From Streptomyces daqingensis (GTDB taxonomy: Bacteria > Actinomycetota > Actinomycetes > Streptomycetales > Streptomycetaceae), in the NCBI RefSeq assembly GCF_014645895.1, contig NZ_BMMP01000016.1:62001-126000 (forward strand): a stretch of DNA of 64,000 nucleotides. Reading direction: 5' to 3'. This document shows positions 26,627-35,082 of the stretch, one piece after another (position 1 is the stretch's first letter; the number at the start of each line of letters is the position of its first letter). A program made the position numbers and the translations under genes. The notes under the pieces are model-generated. The model saw only the letters and a list, made by a program, of their open reading frames with translations. It was not told the DNA's origin and searched no databases.

Positions 26627-27163
26627 TCAGTCCGAGGACTCCGCCACCACGCGGCGCACGTTCTCCAGCCGCCCCGGCGCGGTGGCCAGCAGGTCCCTGC
26701 GGGCCCGCGCGAACGCGCGCCCCAGCTCCGCCCGCCGCTCCGATCCGACGTTCTCGCGCGCGTCGTTGATCAGGGAGCGCTCCTCCTCGTCCAGATGGTG
26801 GTTGACCGCCTGCACGAGGTCCTCCAGCTTCTCGTCCCACTCGTCGCCGCCGGGCTCCCCCGCCTCCAGCAGCGCGAGCAGCGCCTCGTTGCCCTCGGTG
26901 TGCTCCTCGACGCTGTGCTCCACGTCCTCGTCGTCGACGTTCCTGTAGCGGCGCAGCGCGGGGTAGACCTCCGCCTCCTCGGCCTCCGCGTGGGCGATCA
27001 GCAGGTCCGCGAGACGGCGTGTGGCCGCGGCGCGGTCGGCCTCCACGTTCCGCATGTCCCGGAAGAGGTCCTCCATGGTGCGGTGGTCCCTGAGGATCAG
27101 TTCCACGACGTCGTCCGTCTCGCTGCCGTCGCCGTTCGCGTGGTCCGTGTGCCGGTCGCTCAT
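26627..27163 (-). CDS. Hemerythrin HHE-domain protein
   Basis: Four-helix-bundle protein predicted to bind a di-iron centre and sense or bind oxygen or NO. Candidate ligands are visible in order: LILRDHRTMEDLF (His), LIAHAEAEEAEVYP (His and Glu), EHTEGNEALL (His, Glu) and NHHLDEEERSL (His, Glu). Length is 178 residues, with an acidic N-terminus. The ATG at 27163 (MSDRHTDH) has AGGAG/AAAGAGG-like sequence upstream. It is divergent from the haloperoxidase-like gene. Physiological role is unknown; stress response is a guess from the family. Confidence 0.9.
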   Translation of the reverse strand: MSDRHTDHANGDGSETDDVVELILRDHRTMEDLFRDMRNVEADRAAATRRLADLLIAHAEAEEAEVYPALRRYRNVDDEDVEHSVEEHTEGNEALLALLEAGEPGGDEWDEKLEDLVQAVNHHLDEEERSLINDARENVGSERRAELGRAFARARRDLLATAPGRLENVRRVVAESSD

Positions 27164-27405
27164 GACCCCTCTTTCCTGCTCCTCCGTGATGTTGAACGGT
27201 CCACAGGTTCCCCGCGCCGCGCTGCCCACGCGTCCGTGACCGGGGGTGTTCCCGGCGGTTGGGCCGGCCGGCCCCGGTGCGGGGCACGCCGCTGGACCGG
27301 ATGGTCCGGGCCGTCCGGCCGCTCCGGCGCGACCACGTGACCGGTGGCAGGGCGGGGCCCTCGCGGCACGGTGGAAGTGACGCCGAGCGGCGAGAGGAGA
27401 CCGCC

Positions 27406-28227
27406 ATGGGCACCATCACCACCAGCGACGGATGCGAGATCTACTACAAGGACTGGGGATCGGGCCGTCCCGTCGTCTTCAGCCACGGCTGGCCGTTGAC
27501 GGCGGACGTCTGGGACCCGCAGATGTTCTTCGTCGCCTCCCACGGCTACCGCGTCATCGCGCACGACCGGCGCGGCCACGGCCGTTCGTCCGACGTGTGG
27601 AGCGGCCACGACATGGACACCTACGCCGACGACCTCTCCCATCTGATCGACACCCTCAACCTCAGCAACGCCACGCTCGTCGGCCACTCGACGGGAGGCG
27701 GGGAGGTGACCCGCTACCTGGGGCGGCACGGAACGGCACGGGTCTCGCAGGCCGTGCTGCTCAGCGCCGTACCGCCGCTGATGCTCAAGACCGACCGCAA
27801 CCCCGAGGGGCTCCCCGTCGACGTCTTCGACGAGATCCGCGAGGGCGTGCGCACGGACCGGTCGCAGTACTTCCAGGACCTCACCGGGCCCTTCTACGGC
27901 GCCGACCGCCCCGGTTCGGACGTCTCCGAGGGCACGCGTGACGCCTTCTGGCTGATGAGCATGACGGTGGGCCTGAAGGCGGCGTACGACTGCGTGAAGG
28001 CCTTCTCCGAGACGGACTTCACCGACGACCTGACGAGGATCGACGTCCCCTTCCTCATCGCGCAGGGCGACGAGGACCAGATCGTCCCCTTCCAGGCCGC
28101 CTCCCCCAAGACCGCCGAGCTCGTCAAGGACCCGACCCTCAAGGTCTACCCGGGCTGGCCGCACGGCCTGTACGGCAGCCACCACGACACGTTCAACAAC
28201 GACCTGCTGGAGTTCCTGGAGCGCTGA
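27406..28227 (+). CDS. Alpha/beta hydrolase, cofactor-free haloperoxidase-like
   Basis: Alpha/beta hydrolase of the non-haem chloroperoxidase/arylesterase group. The catalytic triad is recognisable: Ser95 in LVGHSTGGGEVTRY, Asp in AQGDEDQIVPF, and His in GWPHGLYG. The oxyanion segment is VFSHGWPL. Length is 273 residues, typical of the group. The ATG at 27406 has GAGAGGAGA upstream. The family oxidises halides only with peracids in vitro; the natural reaction is likely ester or lactone hydrolysis. It ends 15 bp from the convergent amidase gene. Confidence 0.93.
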   Translation: MGTITTSDGCEIYYKDWGSGRPVVFSHGWPLTADVWDPQMFFVASHGYRVIAHDRRGHGRSSDVWSGHDMDTYADDLSHLIDTLNLSNATLVGHSTGGGEVTRYLGRHGTARVSQAVLLSAVPPLMLKTDRNPEGLPVDVFDEIREGVRTDRSQYFQDLTGPFYGADRPGSDVSEGTRDAFWLMSMTVGLKAAYDCVKAFSETDFTDDLTRIDVPFLIAQGDEDQIVPFQAASPKTAELVKDPTLKVYPGWPHGLYGSHHDTFNNDLLEFLER

Positions 28228-28242
28228 CCGCTGGCCGGGGCC

Positions 28243-29070
28243 TCACCGGTCCCGGCTCCCGCTCCGGCCGGCGCCGTGCGCCTCGGTCTTCGAGGGCCGG
28301 GGCTGCCGGTCGCCGGCCCGCTCGCGCAGCTTCTGCGTCTTCTTCCGGATCTCCCCCAGCTTGCCGTACAGGGCGGGGCCGGGGCAGTCGGTGGTGTAGG
28401 CGTCCACGTGGCCGGATATGACGTCGAGCCTGGCCTTCCTGCCCTTGTCGAAGCGGCTCGCGTCGCTCGACGAGGTGAGGGTCGTGCGTCCCGCCGGGTC
28501 CGAGCCCCGCTCGAGCTTCCAGGCGGCGACCGCGGCTATCGAGTCGAGCATCGGCTCGGGTACCGCCTGCCCCTCGCGGAACGTGCCGACGGCCGCGATT
28601 CCGATGGTGTGGGCGTTGAAGCCCTTGGTGTGCGCGCCCTCGACGGAGCGGGCCAGCCCCCCTGCGCGGCCTTCGTAGATCTTGCCGCAGCGGTCGACGA
28701 TGAAGTTGTAGCCCAGGTCGTCCCAGCCGCGCTGTATGTGGTCCTTCTCCAGCGTCCGCAGCAGGCGCGGCACGTCGGAGCAGTCGTAGTCGTTCGGCTG
28801 GTTCGTGTGGTGGATGAAGACGCTGCGGACGCCGTGCAGCGCCGAGGCGCGTTCGCGCACCATCTCCTCGTCCGCGTTCCAGCCGCTGCGGGGCACCACC
28901 TCCGGGCGGGGCGCGCCGGGGGGCGGACCGGCCCGTCGAGGGCCGTCGCGGCGGGGCGAGGACGTGGCCTCCCGCACCGGGTCGTCCCAGGTCACCAGGA
29001 AGGCCACCGGAAGAAGGCCCACGACCACGAGTCGTGAGCGCCATCGGGGCTTTGGCTTACGGTGCCGCAT
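28243..29070 (-). CDS. PGRP/N-acetylmuramoyl-L-alanine amidase (amidase_2), secreted
   Basis: Peptidoglycan recognition-type zinc amidase predicted to act outside the membrane. A hydrophobic segment follows a basic start (residues 13-28), giving a signal or anchor. The PGRP domain starts at VVPRSGWNADEEM, with VFIHHTNQP (first zinc His), GYNFIVDRCGKIYEGR, GFNAHTIGIAAVGTF and ISGHVDAYTTDCPG (second zinc His and Cys ligand). The Zn ligand set His/His/Cys is intact, so it should be active. The ATG at 29070 is used; a GTG three codons upstream is possible. The C-terminus is Lys/Arg-rich. Confidence 0.93.
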   Translation of the reverse strand: MRHRKPKPRWRSRLVVVGLLPVAFLVTWDDPVREATSSPRRDGPRRAGPPPGAPRPEVVPRSGWNADEEMVRERASALHGVRSVFIHHTNQPNDYDCSDVPRLLRTLEKDHIQRGWDDLGYNFIVDRCGKIYEGRAGGLARSVEGAHTKGFNAHTIGIAAVGTFREGQAVPEPMLDSIAAVAAWKLERGSDPAGRTTLTSSSDASRFDKGRKARLDVISGHVDAYTTDCPGPALYGKLGEIRKKTQKLRERAGDRQPRPSKTEAHGAGRSGSRDR

Positions 29071-29177
29071 AGATGACACGGTGCGCCGGACCCCCCGACT
29101 CGCACAGGTGACCGTATCCGTTCGGGTGAAGAGGGCCAGGCCTGCCCGGCCGGACGGGCATCCCCGCCCCAGTGCCG

Positions 29178-30155
29178 CTACGACAGCGAGCGGACGACCT
29201 CGGACGCCGCTTCCGCGATCAGCTCGTCCCTGGGCTCAGCGTCCCTCTCCCGGCGGTTCGACATGATCGCCATGACGACGGGGGCGGCATCCGGAGGCCA
29301 CACGACGGCGATGTCGTTGCGGACGCCGTAGCCGCTGCCCGTCCCCGTCTTGTCGCCGACCTTCCACCCTCCGGGCACTCCCGCCCTGATGAGGCCGTCC
29401 CCCGTGGTGTTGCGCCGCAGCCACTCCGCGAGCTGGGAGCGCTCCGGCTTGCCCAGGGCGTCACCCAGCACGTAGGCGCGCAGGTCTCCGGCGATCGCCC
29501 GCGGCGTGCTGGTGTCCCGCGTGGAGCCGGGTTTCCACCGGCTCAGTTCCGGTTCGCGGCGCTCCATCCGCGTCACGTCGTCGCCGAGCTTCGCGAGTGC
29601 GGCGTCGAGGCCCTCCGGCCCGCCGAGCGCGTCGAAGAGCAGGTTGGCCGCCGTGTTGTCGCTGTGGCGGACGGCGGCGTCGCACAGCGCACGCAGGCTC
29701 ATCCCGGTCCCGACGTGCTTCTCGGTGACGGGGGAGTACTCGACCAGGTCGTCGCGCGAGTACTCGACGACGCGGTCCATGCGGTCCGGGGCGTACTTCC
29801 GCAGAACGGCACCGGCGGCCAGCGCCTTGAACGTCGAGGCGTACGCGAAGCGCTCGCGGTCGTTGTACGCCACCTCCTCGCCGCTGCCCGTGTCGACCGC
29901 GTAGACCCCGAGTCGCGCCCCGAACTTCCGCTCGAGCTTCCGCAGTTCACGAGCGGCCTGCTTTCCGTCCGCCCCTCGTCCCGCCACCTCCGCCGACGGC
30001 GACGTGGAAGGAGCCGCGTCGCCGCCGCTGCCCCCGCAGGCGGCGATCGGCACGAGGGAGAGCACGGCGAGCGCGGCGACGGCGGCGCGGCGCGTGCCGG
30101 GCCCGCGCCGGGCCGACAGGGGCGGTTCGGCGGGAAAGAGCGGCTTGTTCGACAT
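29178..30155 (-). CDS. Class A beta-lactamase (lipoprotein)
   Basis: Serine beta-lactamase, exported and probably lipid-anchored: lipobox PIAAC with Cys40. Active-site motifs are STFK (Ser107), SDN (165-167), Glu201 of the omega loop and KTG (269-271). The omega loop reads RREPELSRWKPG, so the position equivalent to Asn170 in Ambler numbering is Ser and Trp165 is Arg; both differ from the usual WEPELN. Length is 325 residues. It is divergent from a LysR gene and near a BlaB-like gene, the arrangement described for inducible blaL of Streptomyces cacaoi. Substrate profile cannot be told. Confidence 0.95.
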   Translation of the reverse strand: MSNKPLFPAEPPLSARRGPGTRRAAVAALAVLSLVPIAACGGSGGDAAPSTSPSAEVAGRGADGKQAARELRKLERKFGARLGVYAVDTGSGEEVAYNDRERFAYASTFKALAAGAVLRKYAPDRMDRVVEYSRDDLVEYSPVTEKHVGTGMSLRALCDAAVRHSDNTAANLLFDALGGPEGLDAALAKLGDDVTRMERREPELSRWKPGSTRDTSTPRAIAGDLRAYVLGDALGKPERSQLAEWLRRNTTGDGLIRAGVPGGWKVGDKTGTGSGYGVRNDIAVVWPPDAAPVVMAIMSNRRERDAEPRDELIAEAASEVVRSLS

Positions 30156-30237
30156 GACCGGAAACCTCCGTCGTGGGTGGGAAGAACACCCTCACCTCCG
30201 GGAAGCTATGCGGTCCAATACGCCCGGATGCCGTTCC

Positions 30238-31167
30238 ATGACGATTCGACATAGGCTCGTGCCCGTGGATCTGGTCGCAGCGAGCCGGGCGTTCGTCAGT
30301 GTCGGCGAGCACGGAAGCTTCACCGTGGGGGCCGCCGCGGCCCGGATGTCGCAGCCGGTGGCCAGCCGTCGCGTCGCCGCCCTGGAGGAGCGCTTCGGCG
30401 AGCGGCTGTTCGAGAGGACGTCGCGCCGCGCCGTGCTCACCCCCTTCGGGAGGGACCTGCTGCCGGCCGCACGCCAACTCGTCCGGGCAGCGGACCTGTT
30501 GCTGCACGAGGCGGACGCCGTCAAGCAGAGGCCGCGGCCCGTCGCGGTGCCGGACGTCTGCTCCGCCGCCGCCCTCGCCCGCCTCATGGCCGACGCGCGA
30601 AAGCAGGGCCTCACGCTCGACCTGCGCGCCGCGGGTCCGGCGCGGCGCCTGGAACTTCTCCACTCGCAGCAGGTGCGCGCGGCGCTGCTCGCCGTGCCGC
30701 CGGACGAGGCGACGTGGTGCGTGCCGCTCGGACTCGCGGGCGCGCGGGAACAGGGCGTACGCCGCGTGTACTTGGAGACGCTGCGTCCCTCGCGGCTCTC
30801 CCCCGGCCCGGCCCGCCGTGCCTGGCTCCAGCCGGAGGACGACGTGCCGCACGTCCGCGACCCCCTGACCAGGCTGCGCGACGCCCTCGGCCTGCGCCCC
30901 TCGCAGCTCGCGGCCGCGCGTGATCTGACGACCGCCGCTGCCGAAGTCCTCGGCTCCGACGACCTGTTGCTGTGCTCCCCCGCCCAGGCCCGCGAACTCG
31001 GCCTGGACTGGCGGCCATTGGGCGAGGTCTCCCTGCGCCGCGGTTACGCTCTGGCCACTGCCCCGCAGGACGGCCCGCAGCAGCTGGAAGCACGGCTGGA
31101 CGACGCACTCGTGCGCTGCCTCGGTGCGGACGTGCCGGAGCGCGCCACCGGAGGAACCACGCGATGA
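30238..31167 (+). CDS. LysR-type regulator, BlaA-like
   Basis: LysR-type activator. The winged HTH at residues 8-65 includes VAASRAFVSVGEHGSFTVGA, MSQPVASRRVAALEERFGERLF and RRAVLTPFGRDLL. The C-terminal effector domain is Arg/Leu-rich. In the S. cacaoi blaL system the divergent LysR protein BlaA activates the beta-lactamase gene; the position and orientation here match. The ATG at 30238 lacks a good Shine-Dalgarno. GTGs at 30259 and 30265 are alternatives. The end overlaps the next gene by four bases (ATGA), so the two are coupled. Confidence 0.9.
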   Translation: MTIRHRLVPVDLVAASRAFVSVGEHGSFTVGAAAARMSQPVASRRVAALEERFGERLFERTSRRAVLTPFGRDLLPAARQLVRAADLLLHEADAVKQRPRPVAVPDVCSAAALARLMADARKQGLTLDLRAAGPARRLELLHSQQVRAALLAVPPDEATWCVPLGLAGAREQGVRRVYLETLRPSRLSPGPARRAWLQPEDDVPHVRDPLTRLRDALGLRPSQLAAARDLTTAAAEVLGSDDLLLCSPAQARELGLDWRPLGEVSLRRGYALATAPQDGPQQLEARLDDALVRCLGADVPERATGGTTR

Positions 31168-32066
31168 ACACCGAGGCCCTGCTCAGCGAGGCGCGGAGCC
31201 GGCTGCGCGACGGCGGTCTGCACGCGTGCCTGCTCGTGCGCGAACTCCACACCGGCGACGAGCTGGGAATCGAGCCGGACGCCGTCCTCCCAGCAGCGTC
31301 CCTCGTCAAGGTCCCGCTGGCGCTCGCGACGGCGGAGCGCATCCGGCGCGGCGAACTCGACGGAGCGACGATGCTGGACGTGCGTCCCGGCCGCATCACC
31401 ACTCCCGGGCCCACCGGGATCAGCCGCTTCCGCCACCCGGCCCGTGTCGCGCTCGACGATCTGCTCTACCTGAGCACGTGCGTCAGCGACGGTGCCGCCG
31501 CCGACGCGCTCTTCGGCCTCACCCCGCCCGCCCAGGTCACCGCGATACTGCGGGAGTCGGGCCTCGGGGGCATCACTGTGCGGCACACCATGGGCGAGCT
31601 GTCCGACACCCCTGTCGAACGGCTCGACGCCGACCAGGCCCACCTCGCCCACGCCCTCGCCGTCGGCGCCGGCACCAGCGGCCGGGGACACCGGGTGCCG
31701 CAGCTGGACACCACCCGCGCGAACACCGGCAGCGCCCGCGCCTTCGCCGGCCTCCTCCAGGCGCTGTGGACCCCGTCGGAGATCCATCCCGACGTGGCGG
31801 CACGCGTGCGCACGCTCATGTCCTGCAACGTGCTCCGGCACCGGCTCGCCCCGGACTTCAGCTCCGACGCCACCACCTGGTCGTCGAAGACCGGCACGCT
31901 GCTGAACCTCCGCCACGAGATCGGCGTCGTCGAGCACGCGGACGGGCAGCGCTACGCGATCGCCGTCCTCACCGAGTCGCAGGTGGCCGCCGTCGAACAG
32001 CCCGGCGCCGACGCCCTGATGGCCCAGGTGGCCCGGCGGCTGCGCGACCACCTCCGGCAGCGGTAG
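31164..32066 (+). CDS. BlaB-like serine beta-lactamase-fold protein
   Basis: Penicillin-recognising-fold protein with the three boxes SLVK (residues 46-49), SDG in STCVSDGAAADAL and KTG in WSSKTGTLLN. There is no signal peptide, so it stays in the cytoplasm, unlike a beta-lactamase. In S. cacaoi BlaB, encoded downstream of blaA, is required for beta-lactamase induction but was reported not to bind penicillin. Here the order (bla divergent from lysR, then this gene in ATGA overlap) is the same, so a regulatory role is inferred. Length is 300 residues. Confidence 0.88.
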   Translation: MNTEALLSEARSRLRDGGLHACLLVRELHTGDELGIEPDAVLPAASLVKVPLALATAERIRRGELDGATMLDVRPGRITTPGPTGISRFRHPARVALDDLLYLSTCVSDGAAADALFGLTPPAQVTAILRESGLGGITVRHTMGELSDTPVERLDADQAHLAHALAVGAGTSGRGHRVPQLDTTRANTGSARAFAGLLQALWTPSEIHPDVAARVRTLMSCNVLRHRLAPDFSSDATTWSSKTGTLLNLRHEIGVVEHADGQRYAIAVLTESQVAAVEQPGADALMAQVARRLRDHLRQR

Positions 32067-32196
32067 ACGTCGCGCGCTCGCGGGGCAGGGGTGCGTGCTC
32101 GCCCGCCCTGGTGACGCCTCATGGGCGGTCGTATGCGTGCCGCGCACGTCGTCACGCGTACGCGTAGCGGTTCGGGCCCCAGGGCAGAGGAGCGGC

Positions 32197-32628
32197 ATGC
32201 CACTCACCAATGTGCGCCTCGCGTCGGGGCGTTCCATCCGTCTGGTCGAGCTGCGGATGTCCTCCACCTACGCCGGGCTGCTGGCCGGCTCCCCGTCGAA
32301 GCGGGTCAACGAGTTCATCGTCGAGCGCACCGTGAACAGGGCCAGGGAGGACTGTCCGAGCCGGCCGGTGCACCTGGTCCCGCCCGCCCTCGAGTACCCG
32401 GGCGAGAGCGCGGGTGCGTTCGGGCCGGTGGAGGTGATGCCCCGCGTCCTCTGTACGGGACTCTTCGAATCGTGGGAGATCGACCCGGCACACGACTCGG
32501 GGTGGTGGTCCTCCACGCTCACCGTGGTCTGGTTCCAGCACACCACGGACCTCCCGGCGGAGGACGACGCCCCCGCGGGCCTGCGCGAGATCGCCTGGGA
32601 GGAACTCGCCGTGGACCAGGAGGAGTAG
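32197..32628 (+). CDS. Hypothetical protein, unknown family
   Basis: A 143-residue soluble protein, MPLTNVRLASGRSIRLVELR onward, with no signal peptide or membrane segment. Parts that look conserved in structure are LLAGSPSKRVNEFIVER, PVHLVPPALEYPG and STLTVVWFQHTTDLP. The C-terminus is acidic. I do not recognise a function. The ATG at 32197 is preceded by AGAGGAG. It lies downstream of the BlaB-like gene with a 130-bp gap. Confidence 0.7.
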   Translation: MPLTNVRLASGRSIRLVELRMSSTYAGLLAGSPSKRVNEFIVERTVNRAREDCPSRPVHLVPPALEYPGESAGAFGPVEVMPRVLCTGLFESWEIDPAHDSGWWSSTLTVVWFQHTTDLPAEDDAPAGLREIAWEELAVDQEE

Positions 32629-32800
32629 GGGCACACGGGCCCGCCCACCGGACTGCACGCGCGGCACCGGGACGGGCCGGGGCCGGGGCCGAGATCCCTT
32701 GCCCGCACATCCGGTTGCCGCCGCCGCACCGCTGGAAGAGCCTCCCGGCCGGGTGGAGGCGTTGCGAAGCCGTTCACCGCGGAAACGAGAGAGGGAAGCC

Positions 32801-33433
32801 ATGGGGAAACGGAGACCGCCCCTTCTTCGGACGGGCATCGTGGCCGCGGGTGCGGCGGCGGGCGGCGCGATGCTCTACAGACACCACCGGCGGCGCTCCG
32901 TCGTGGTCACCCTGTACAGCGAGCCGCACTACAGAGGCGTGCGGCAGGGCTTCGTGTACGACCAGAGGGCCTACGCGCTGAGCGCCACCAAGCTCCCCCA
33001 GGTCGGCTCCGTCCGCGTCGAGCAGGTCGACCGCACCTTCCGCAGGGGCCCGGACACGCTGCGCTCCTTCCTCTACATGGCCGTCTCCGGTGACCGGCAG
33101 GCCCGGCAAGAGGCCGCTTTCTGGCTCCCCCTGGCGCTCGTCAGGCTGACCGATCCGGACACGTGGCGCCGCGAACACGACCCGGCCGGAAGCAGGGCGT
33201 CGTGGGTCCGGCTGTGGGCGGAACGCCCCGCGAGTCCGCCGCCTGCGCCCGACGGCGCGGCGGTCCCCGGGGAGGAGCCGTACCACGACGTCCTGATGAC
33301 CACGCCGGACCTCGGGGAGTGGAGCAGGCGGGTCCGCTACATCGAGGCCGGAATCCGCAACCCCTTCCGGGCGGACCTCACGCCTCCGGGGTGGGAGAAC
33401 GGTCTGCCGCTGCCCCTGCAGATCGTGGAGTGA
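32801..33433 (+). CDS. Membrane-anchored protein with a crystallin-like segment
   Basis: A 210-residue product. The N-terminus is basic with an Ala/Gly-rich hydrophobic stretch (residues 10-25), so it is anchored or weakly exported. Residues 33-75 (VVVTLYSEPHYRGVRQGF through VGSVRVEQV) resemble a beta/gamma-crystallin Greek-key unit, which usually gives structural or calcium-binding modules. The rest (residues 90-210) shows no motif I recognise. The crystallin comparison rests on a short pattern. The ATG at 32801 has GAGGGAA upstream. Confidence 0.65.
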   Translation: MGKRRPPLLRTGIVAAGAAAGGAMLYRHHRRRSVVVTLYSEPHYRGVRQGFVYDQRAYALSATKLPQVGSVRVEQVDRTFRRGPDTLRSFLYMAVSGDRQARQEAAFWLPLALVRLTDPDTWRREHDPAGSRASWVRLWAERPASPPPAPDGAAVPGEEPYHDVLMTTPDLGEWSRRVRYIEAGIRNPFRADLTPPGWENGLPLPLQIVE

Positions 33434-33626
33434 CGGGCCTCCGATCCCCCTGCTGTGGCGTCCCGTTGAGACGCGCTGCGCCCGACGGTTGCACTCCGCC
33501 GCCGAACGGTCCCGTATCGAGCCCCGACCGTGACGGCATCGCGACAGCCGATCGGCAACCCGCTCGCCATCCCGTTCCGTCCAACCGGCGATAGCGACAA
33601 GCCGCACCACCTCAGGGGGACGTCTC

Positions 33627-34811
33627 ATGCACCACCATCCAGCACCGGCGGCCGGAGCCGTCGGACGCCGCCTCGGCCGGAACGCACGCCGGCCGCTCGC
33701 GGTGCTCGCGGCGGGGATGCTCGCCATGGCCCTGGCCGTCACCGGCTGCAGCGGCTCCGGCAGCGAATCCGCGAGCCCGGCGGGCGATCAGCGCGCGAAC
33801 CACGCACCCGGAAACGGCGAGGCGGGCGTCGGCGACTCGGCCGACCAGGCCCCGGACTCCACGACCGACGGCGAACCGGGACAGTCCGACAGCAAGCCGG
33901 GCGAGCAGAGCGGCACTGCCGACCAGAAGCCACCGAAGATCACACCGGACCAGGTCGTACGCAAGGCCAGGCTCACGGTGCGCGTCAAGGACGTGACCTC
34001 CGCGCTCGACGACACGCGGACCGCGGTGGAGAGCGCCGGCGGCTACGTCGGCGACGAGACGACCGACCGCGACAGCAAGGGCCACGAGCGGTCGCACCTG
34101 GTGCTCCGGGTGCCGCAGGAGGAGTACTCGGAGGTCCTGGACGAGCTCGCGGACAGCGGCAAGCTCATCGAACGCAAGGTGACGGCCGACGACGTCACCG
34201 ACCGGATGGTGGACGTCAAGAGCCGCATCGCCTCGCAGAAGTCGAGCGTCGAGCGCGTGCGGAAACTGATGGACGACGCCACCGAACTCTCCGACGTGGT
34301 CTCCCTGGAGAGCGAGCTGAGCACCCGCCAGTCGGCGCTGGAGTCGCTCCAGGCGCAGCAGGCGTCGCTGAAGGACCGTACGGCGCTGGCCACGATCACC
34401 CTCGTGCTCTCCGAGACCGAGGTGAAGAAGAAGGAGAAGAAGGACGACGAGACGGGCTTCACGGACGCGCTCGACGGCGGCTGGCAGGCGTTCGTCACGA
34501 CGATGCGCTGGATCGCGGTCGTGATCGGGGCGACGCTGCCGTTCCTGGCCGCGCTGGCACTGCTGCTGGTGGGCTGGCGTCTGGTGCGCGGGCGCGTGCC
34601 GCGCCGCGAGCGCGGCGCCTGGCGGCCCGCTTCCGTGCCCGCCGGCGCGGGCGGCGGGCGTCCGCCGGCCCCCGCCGGGGCGCCCTCGACGGTGCCGCCG
34701 CCGGCGAAGGCACCCGAAGCCGCTCCGGGGGCTGCGGGAGCGACGGGGGATGCGGAACCACGGGAAGCGGCGAAGGCACCCGAGGCGCCGAAGACCTCCG
34801 AGTCCGACTGA
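33627..34811 (+). CDS. DUF4349 lipoprotein
   Basis: Exported lipoprotein: a basic start, hydrophobic core and lipobox VTGC (Cys near residue 41), followed by a long Ser/Asp/Gly/Gln-rich disordered linker (residues 42-105). The DUF4349 domain runs from about residue 108: VVRKARLTVRVKDVTSALDD, SAGGYVGDETTDRD, LVLRVPQEEYSEVLDEL, then a coiled-coil part (SQKSSVERVRKL, LESELSTRQSALESLQ) and a C-terminal membrane segment near residues 295-315. The cytosolic tail is Ala/Pro-rich. Family function is unknown. GGGGGA precedes the ATG. A perfect 16-bp hairpin follows. Confidence 0.9.
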   Translation: MHHHPAPAAGAVGRRLGRNARRPLAVLAAGMLAMALAVTGCSGSGSESASPAGDQRANHAPGNGEAGVGDSADQAPDSTTDGEPGQSDSKPGEQSGTADQKPPKITPDQVVRKARLTVRVKDVTSALDDTRTAVESAGGYVGDETTDRDSKGHERSHLVLRVPQEEYSEVLDELADSGKLIERKVTADDVTDRMVDVKSRIASQKSSVERVRKLMDDATELSDVVSLESELSTRQSALESLQAQQASLKDRTALATITLVLSETEVKKKEKKDDETGFTDALDGGWQAFVTTMRWIAVVIGATLPFLAALALLLVGWRLVRGRVPRRERGAWRPASVPAGAGGGRPPAPAGAPSTVPPPAKAPEAAPGAAGATGDAEPREAAKAPEAPKTSESD

Positions 34812-34846
34812 GCGGGCGGCTGCCCGCGCCGCCGCAACGACCCGAC

Positions 34847-34884
34847 GGCTGAGGCCGGTTCCCCTCCCGGAACCGGCCTCAGCC
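34847..34884 (+). terminator. Hairpin after the DUF4349 gene
   Basis: Perfect 16-bp stem GGCTGAGGCCGGTTCC / GGAACCGGCCTCAGCC with a six-base loop, 35 bp after the stop. Confidence 0.85.
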
Positions 34885-35082
34885 CTCGCGGGCCGGCGGC
34901 CGGAGCGCCCCCGGGACCCCGGCCCGGACCGTACGCCGCGGCGAATCTCACGCAATGAACTCCCCACGCGGCCAAGGCAGTTCGCGCACACGGCCCGTAT
35001 CGCCCCTGCTGGGAGGGGAGTTCGTTTTCCCGTCGTGCGCGGGGTACTGACGAGTAGAGAACTCTGCGCTGGAATACCCCGC

